From Owenia fusiformis (Eukaryota; Annelida; Polychaeta; Sabellida; Oweniidae), in assembly GCA_903813345.2 (NCBI GenBank), contig CAIIXF020000002.1:24692455-24756454 (forward strand): DNA of 64,000 nucleotides, given 5' to 3'. The notes below the pieces were generated by a model that saw only the letters and a list, made by a program, of their open reading frames with translations, did not search any database and had not been told where the DNA came from. Below, in pieces: positions 58,273-64,000 of the stretch. Made by a program: the position numbers and the translations under genes. Position 1 is the stretch's first letter. Each line of letters begins with the position of its first letter.

Positions 58273-59770
58273 CCATTGACATTTGTGATGTCATCAATGA
58301 TGTCATTAGTCATTGTTATGGATATATTTTGATTATCAACATAACAAGTAGGTTGCTGGGAGTGAAGTGTGTGGTTTTTGCAAGAAGTGGTGTCACATCA
58401 AAAAAATAAAAAACGCAACATTAAAATAGTGCCCCGCATACCACGTGGTCACGTTACCATGGTAACCAGTTTAACAGCAGTTATGCATGGATCACCATGA
58501 ATTTTTGCAAGATGGTCAGCAGATAGTTTGGACACATTCTGGCCAAATATCAAGCACATTATCCAAATATTAATGAAATGCCAGACTCATTCCTGGAACT
58601 TATGGACCACCCTGTACAACATAATCATAACATACAGGTACATAAAAATGTAAAAATACAATAAGGTAATAAAATACAAGTAGGTACAATACAGTTTTTT
58701 GTTAAAATCGTATGTCTAATTTATTCAGAATAGAATTCCATTTTCTAATAAAGAGTGGTCTAGTCTGATTTTCTGTTGATATTGTTAATTCGTTTTTATT
58801 TTGTTTCTTATGATATTCTTAAAGGCCCCATGTAAAGTTTAAACCACTTTGGCTTATATTGTAGTCTTACCCAATGTTATCAAAGTGTGATATGTGAAAC
58901 TTTTTTTTTTAATTTCAAAAAGTGGTTTTTGATAGACTTTTTGTTCCAAAATTTGTGAATTTATTTAAAACCAACTTTTAGAGGTCACTCATATCTTCTA
59001 ATTAGCCACAATTCATACCAATTCATAGCATTCATCCTCCCATGTTTTTGCCGAAAAGATTAAGAAAATCGGTTGATAAACAAGCGAGAAATGAACTTAT
59101 CAGTGCATGAAAATGGTTCTGAGAAAAATGCATTTCAAAATTTTAGTTCTCATAGAATCCAATGGTACAATGATATCTAAAACATAATTTATTCTTCCTT
59201 TTAACCTGGTTAGACAATCAACATTGTTTTTTTTATGAAAGTCTAGCATATTTAGAAAAGATTGACATCGAAAAAAAAATTCAATTTTTTTCAAAAAGTT
59301 TTTGTTACCTTAGTCACAGGCTGTTATCGAAATATTTGTCCGCTGTGACGGAGCATGCTATTTTTCATAAAAACATTAAGAATACTTCACGATTTATTTT
59401 TTAACTCATATGTTTCGTTATACCATACAAAATTACTTACTCCATGCAATGGATATATCATTTGCGGGTAACTTTCACTTCTGTTTGAAGTCCAATTACG
59501 CTGGGAAGAAAAGTTATTGAAAATGGCACCGGAGTATCATACTTCAAAATGTACAATTTCTTGTTTAACTTTCTAAGGATAGATGGCGATAGATGGCGTT
59601 CATGGATATATGATTTGAAAATTTGTTGAGCGAGGAAAGATCTGCTATATTGTGAATATTACCAGTCGTTGTGCAAATATACTTAGCATATGTGGATTAT
59701 AAACGTTTCTAGCATAAAACCAGATCATTAGATAGCGAGGGAACAGAGAGAGATCACAAACTTTTTCAAT
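58273..59770. other. Intergenic with repeat fragments
   Basis: 'ggaccaccctgtac' at about 58605 looks like a Tc1/mariner-type end. Otherwise nothing recognised. Confidence 0.45.
58453..58466. promoter_or_regulatory. Perfect X-box-like palindrome GTTACCATGGTAAC
   Basis: 14-bp perfect palindrome matching the RFX X-box pattern, next to a CCACGTGG palindrome at about 58441. No adjoining gene seen. Confidence 0.3.
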
Positions 59771-60773
59771 GAAAATTCGTTAGCCACTGAAAAACAAAAT
59801 GGCGACCGACAAGCCATAAAGAGGAGAGCCAAAGGTGACGAGACCTGTGATAGAACATCCTCTGGAAAATACAGTGAGTGCGAAGTTGATTTAGAGGAAG
59901 AACATTACGATGACGCATTTGTCGATCCAACCACAGAGAATGCTAAACACTTAGAAACTGTAAATGTAGATAAGCCAACCAGTGCTGATATGTCGAAACC
60001 AGAAGACCCAATCACCCAAGGCTGGATGATTAGTTATATGGACAAATTGATGACAACTATTGATCACAAAATGGAAGATAGCATTGATAGGGCAGTAACA
60101 AAAGCTCTCGAGAAGTCGAATGTGAGACTTTCTAATCTTGAACGTGAGAATGCTAAGTTAAAGGATGATGTTCTAATCCTGACCACTAAGTTGTATAAGA
60201 TAGTATTAGACGTGAATCACAATGCTCAGTACTCGCGAAAAAATACAGTGAGATTCCTTGGAATTCCAGAAAAAGAATCAAATGCTGAAAGAGACAACGA
60301 GAAATGCGAGGAATCTATCTGCGAGGCGATCTCAGCATACATGCCTGGTGTTATTACCCCTGATGATATAGAGATCAGTCACAGACTAAGACCCTACAAA
60401 CAAGACGATCGATATCCTAGATCTGTGATTGCCAAGTTGAAATGGAGAACTGGAAAGGATGCAATATTATCCAACAGGAAGAAACTCAAAGGATCGAACA
60501 TTATTGTCTATGAGGAGTGAGGACCTTAGTCCCATGAACAGAAAATTACTTCAAGATGTAAAAGAGCACCCTGAGGTAGAACAGCAGTGGTCCAAAAATG
60601 GTAAGATTTTTGGGAAACTCAGCAACGGTGACAAAGTGCTATTCAACATTTGCAGCGATGTAAATGATACTATCATAGAGCATCGTCTTAGCAGTGCTAG
60701 TGCACCTACTACAAACACCAGCCGACAACAGCCTTCTGCCCCTCGTGGCGGTCACACAGGAGGCCGAAGGTCT
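59771..60773 (+). pseudogene. LINE (L1-like) ORF1 nucleic-acid-binding protein, one frameshift
   Basis: An acidic N-terminal part leads to MSKPEDPITQG at 59990. A coiled coil follows (heptads in SNVRLSNLERENAKLKDDV), then an RRM-like domain (RKNTVRFLGIPEKE) and a C-terminal domain (DIEISHRLRP, RSVIAKLKWRTGKDAIL). The frame closes at 60520, but the family's last domain continues at once in the next frame (EDLSPMNRKLLQDVKEH to about 60700, then a Ser/Gly/Arg tail ending GGRRS at 60773). One small indel near 60515 therefore separates the two. The open frame extends upstream to about 59771 without a clear ATG. ORF2 is not present downstream. Confidence 0.75.
59990..60520 (+). CDS. LINE ORF1, first open part
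   Basis: 176 codons from the first in-frame ATG: coiled coil (about residues 45-75), then the RRM-like region and the start of the C-terminal domain, ending IIVYEE before TGA. The trimeric ORF1 chaperone role is inferred from L1 relatives. See the parent entry for the frameshift. Confidence 0.65.
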   Translation: MSKPEDPITQGWMISYMDKLMTTIDHKMEDSIDRAVTKALEKSNVRLSNLERENAKLKDDVLILTTKLYKIVLDVNHNAQYSRKNTVRFLGIPEKESNAERDNEKCEESICEAISAYMPGVITPDDIEISHRLRPYKQDDRYPRSVIAKLKWRTGKDAILSNRKKLKGSNIIVYEE

Positions 60774-60776
60774 TGA

Positions 60777-61213
60777 GTACATTTGAACTTAGTGAACAAT
60801 GTGACGCTTGTGGTAGTATAATTGATTTCTATTCCACTTTTTAGCCCAACATATATATAAATTGACATCGATTGACGTTTAATAGGCTATCTAGCGGGTT
60901 CACCTGTGCCTATGAACACTCTACTGCATAAACAGTTACCATCCCAGTAGTGAATTTGTATAATCAAAGTGATCATAAATATGTAATCTCGATTTTCACT
61001 TCTCCATCATAACTGATCATGTAAACATAACCACGTGTATTTGTTTATAAACAATAAGGTCATGCAAGTCCGCATGTGCGATGACACATTCACTATTCAG
61101 TCAAATCAGTTTCAGTGCAACAGATGAAAGTTTTGCAATGGTCTGACACTTCTCAGGGAATATGATTGACATATGCGATAAACAGTGCTGTAATAGTAAG
61201 GTCTGTTATTATT
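60777..61213. other. Spacer after LINE ORF1
   Basis: No endonuclease or RT coding is present; nothing recognised. Confidence 0.5.
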
Positions 61214-61342
61214 AGACTCCAGATGAAAATCTGGAGTCTATTGCTTTTGCCAGTTTTCTTTATTATTAGACTCCAGATGAAATCTGGAGTCTATTGTTTT
61301 CGTCAGTTTTCTTATTAGACTCCAGATGTCAATCTGGAGTCT
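61214..61342. repeat. Three tandem hairpins AGACTCCAGATn..ATCTGGAGTCT
   Basis: Palindromes at 61214-61239, 61268-61292 and 61317-61342, each with 11-bp arms and a loop of 3-4 bases, separated by about 25-28 bp containing 'ttgccagttttctt'-type spacers. The half-site 'gatctggagtct' recurs near 62745. Confidence 0.85.
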
Positions 61343-61379
61343 ATTGTTTTTGCCAGTATTCTTATTATTTATTTATTAT

Positions 61380-64000
61380 TCTTTATTATTCTTTCCCAGT
61401 TTTCTCGTTAACTAGTAGATATTGAGTCAAGTCTTATATATGGTCCATTTAGGTCCTAGATCTAGTTTCTCGGAAATTGGGTCAAATTTTTATCTAGGTC
61501 AAAGGTCAAGAACTGGGTCAAATCCAGTACTTTGTCACTTTTTTCGATTTTCTCGGTCGTCCTTCAATATTTTCGATCCGGTTTTTTTTCATTGTGTTCC
61601 TTATAAAAAAGTAGAAAACCTAAGGTCGATTTAGTTTTTTGATATCTCAAACCGATTTCGAGATATCAGTGTCCGAAAACGAGGTCCAAAAAAAAGTTCT
61701 TCGAATCAAATGTCCAGGATATTAGTCTTATAGGAAATTTTCTCAGGATTCCGAATCTGAAAACGAAATTTGGATCTGACTTCCAGTTCGGAAGTTATGG
61801 CGTTTTGAAAACTCAAAAATCGCTAAATTTGGTGCCCATGTTAAGTCAATGGGAAAAAATATTTTTTTGAAGTGAAAAATACGGAATATAGACTGAGTTC
61901 AGCTTCATATAATCAAAGCCTTTAAAAGAAGGGGACCTCAAAAGCCATCTAGCTTCACAATTTGGACACCGAAATGCCTAGGTCAAAATCTAGGTCAAAT
62001 TCATAGGTTTTCCTTATTTTTTCGATTCTGACACTACACTTTAATTATATTCTTCGAAATTGTGTATACATGTAGCCAAGAATATGCTAATAGTGTTAGC
62101 CTTTTGCCGTCAGAAAGTATTTTGACCCACTTTTGAGATATGGTGTCCGAAAAGTAGGTCAAAATAAAAAGTTCTCCAAATTGAATATATGAGTTACGAA
62201 TTAAGGGTAGAATTTTGTCAGGAATCCGAATCTGCAAACCAAATTTCGATCCGATATCCGGTTCGGAAGTTATGGCGTGTCCGAAAAGTAGGTCAAAATA
62301 AAAATTCGCCAAATTTAACGTATGAGTTATGAACTAGGGGTAGAATTTTGTCAGGAATCCGAATCTGCAAACCAAATTTCGATCCGACTTCCGGTTCGGA
62401 AGTGATAGCGTTTTGAAATTTCGAGAAAAATCGATCTGATGGTATCCTGATAGAAAGTCAAGAGTAGAGAAGAAAATATTGAAAAATTCATCCATCCTCC
62501 TATCTCATCCTACCCTATCCTTCCTATCTATCCTTCCTTCATATCTTTTCCTTCCTATCCTTCCTATCCTATCCTATCCTTTCTTCCTATTCTCTTCTAT
62601 CCTATCCTTCTTTCTTATTCTATCCTATCGTTCTTTCCTATTCTATCCTACCTTCCTATTTTATTTATCCATCTCTTTCTAGATGACTCAGCTTATTCTG
62701 GATGACTCGGCTTATTCTGGATTGCTCGGCTAAAAAAAGTCTAGATCTGGAGTCTGAAATTGAACTTCGTTCAATTTCCAAAATCTAGTTATTCTTTTTC
62801 TTCTTCTTCTTCTTCTTATTATTCTAACCCAGTTTTCTCAATAACCATAAGGTTTTCAGTAAAGTTAGTCATTTGGTCAATTTAGGTCCAGAATCTAGTT
62901 CCTCGGAAATTGGGTCAAATTTTTATCTAGGTCAAAGGTCAAGAACTAGGTCAAATCCAGTACTTTGCCACTTTTTTCGATTTTCTCGGTCGTCCTTCAA
63001 TATTTTCGATCCGGGTTTTTTTCATTGTGTTCCTTATAAAAAAGTAGAAAAGCTAGGGTCGATTTAGTTTTTTGATATCTCAAACTGATTTCGAGATATC
63101 AGTATCCGAAAACAAGGTCCAAAAAAAAGTTCTCCGAATCAAATGTCCAGGATATTAGTCTTATAGAAAATTTTCTCAGGATTCCGAATCTGAAAACCAA
63201 ATTCAAATCAGACTTCCGGTTCGGAAGTTATGGCGTTTTGAAAGCTCAAAAATCACTAAATTTGGTGCCCATGTTAAGTCAATGGGAAAAAAGATTTTTT
63301 TGAAGTGAAAAATACGAAATATAGACTGAGTTTAGCTAAATATAATGAAAGCTTTTAAAAGAATGGGACCTCAAAAGTCATCTAGCTTCAAAATTTGGAC
63401 ACCAAAATGCCTAGGTCAAAATCTAGGTCAAATTCAAAGTTTTTCCTTATTTTTGCTATTCTGACACTACAGATTAATTATATTCTTCGAAATTTTGTAT
63501 GCATGTAGCCAAGAGTGTGCTTATAGTGTTAGCCTTTTGCCGTCAGCAAGTATTTTGCCCCACTTTTGAGATATGGTGTCCGAAAAGTAGGTCAAAATAT
63601 TTTTTTCCAAATTTAACATTTGAGTTATGAATTAAGTATAGAATTTTCTCAGGAATCCGAATTTGCAAACCAAATTTCGATCCGACTTCCGGATTGGAAG
63701 TTATGGCGTGTCCGAAAAGTAGGTCAAAATAAAAAGTTTCCAAATTTGACGTATGAGCTATGAATTAAGGATAGTATTGTCTCTGGAATCCAAATCTGCA
63801 AACCAAATTTCGATCCGACTTCTGGTTCGGAAGTTATGGCGTTTTGAAATTTCAAGGAAAATCGATCTGATGGTATCCTGATAGAAAGTCAAGAGTAGAG
63901 AAGAAAATATTGAAAAATCCATCCATCCTTCCTTTCTGATCCTATCCTATCCTTCCTATCTACCCTTGCTTCGTATCCTCTCCTTCCTATTCTATCCCTT
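61380..64000. repeat. 1.43-kb tandem repeat, unit 1 and part of unit 2
   Basis: 61395 corresponds to 62828, 61451 to 62884 and 61921 to 63354 (offset 1433 bp). Each unit has a TTATT/TTC microsatellite, a body with 'gggtcaaatttttatctagg' and 'gtccttcaatattttcgatc', two or three sub-repeats of about 125 bp ('aaccaaatttcgatccgact', 'ggttcggaagttatggcg'), and a pyrimidine tract (TCCTATCCTT)n. Unit 2 runs off the window. Short open frames inside are conserved only because the units are. Confidence 0.9.
62480..62680. repeat. Pyrimidine tract (TCCTATCC)n
   Basis: About 200 bp of C/T-rich degenerate repeats ending unit 1; the same tract begins again at about 63920 in unit 2. Confidence 0.85.

Noticed and set aside
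62479-62682. Ser/Leu/Pro-rich 67-codon frame
   Set aside because: Pyrimidine-tract translation.

Overview
The window is AT-rich nuclear DNA from an animal. It has spliced genes with GT-AG introns, a 635-residue SLC6 transporter spread over about 22 kb, and many different transposons. The repertoire (a DIRS/Ngaro tyrosine-recombinase retroelement, TTAA-site DNA elements, mariner, Harbinger and LINE relics, marine-invertebrate-style repeats) suggests a marine invertebrate. A hemichordate, echinoderm or lancelet is my best guess, but the sequence does not prove it.

Layout. 1-586 and 6031 to about 6170 are two halves of one old repeat. It is split by a young-looking Ngaro-type element (587-6030, minus strand) that keeps Gag, RT-RNase H and tyrosine recombinase genes and an identical 200-bp split direct repeat. 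6428-6936 (minus) is a small two-exon gene for a secreted cysteine-rich protein. 6.9-20.8 kb is mostly intergenic, with a foldback element (8229-8756), two LINE relics on the minus strand (about 9.05-9.62 and 13.08-14.44 kb), another foldback (16581-17004) and a 2.8-kb inverted-repeat structure (17009-19797).

20949-43130 (minus) is a complete 15-exon SLC6 sodium/chloride-dependent amino-acid transporter gene of the glycine/proline-transporter type. I rebuilt every exon with consistent phases. Intron 9 alone is about 14 kb. It holds diverged duplicated segments, a 6-kb palindrome centred near 33.9 kb whose arms carry RFX-like X-box motifs, a TTAA-flanked piggyBac-like element filled with a GC-rich minisatellite (31666-33654), and a 1.48-kb element with 13-bp terminal repeats (34460-35940). 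Intron 10 holds a 50-bp minisatellite.

45411-53877 is an 8.5-kb element bounded by TTAA, with about 200-bp terminal inverted repeats. It is built as an inverted dimer: both arms carry decayed copies of the same unclassified coding domain (EEA-x2-R, T-x-D-V-V, IWIAYG, FHTITGC), pointing outward. The left arm also contains about 2.7 kb with a second decayed basic, coiled-coil transposase-like gene. The repeat split by the Ngaro element belongs to the same family, which links the two ends of the window.

55.8-61 kb contains a Harbinger nuclease fragment, a mariner deletion derivative with 38-bp perfect terminal repeats, and a LINE ORF1 gene broken by one frameshift. 61.2-64 kb is three short hairpins followed by a 1.43-kb tandem repeat that runs off the window. 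No tRNA, rRNA or CRISPR array was seen. Apart from the transporter and the small secreted protein, I found no host gene.
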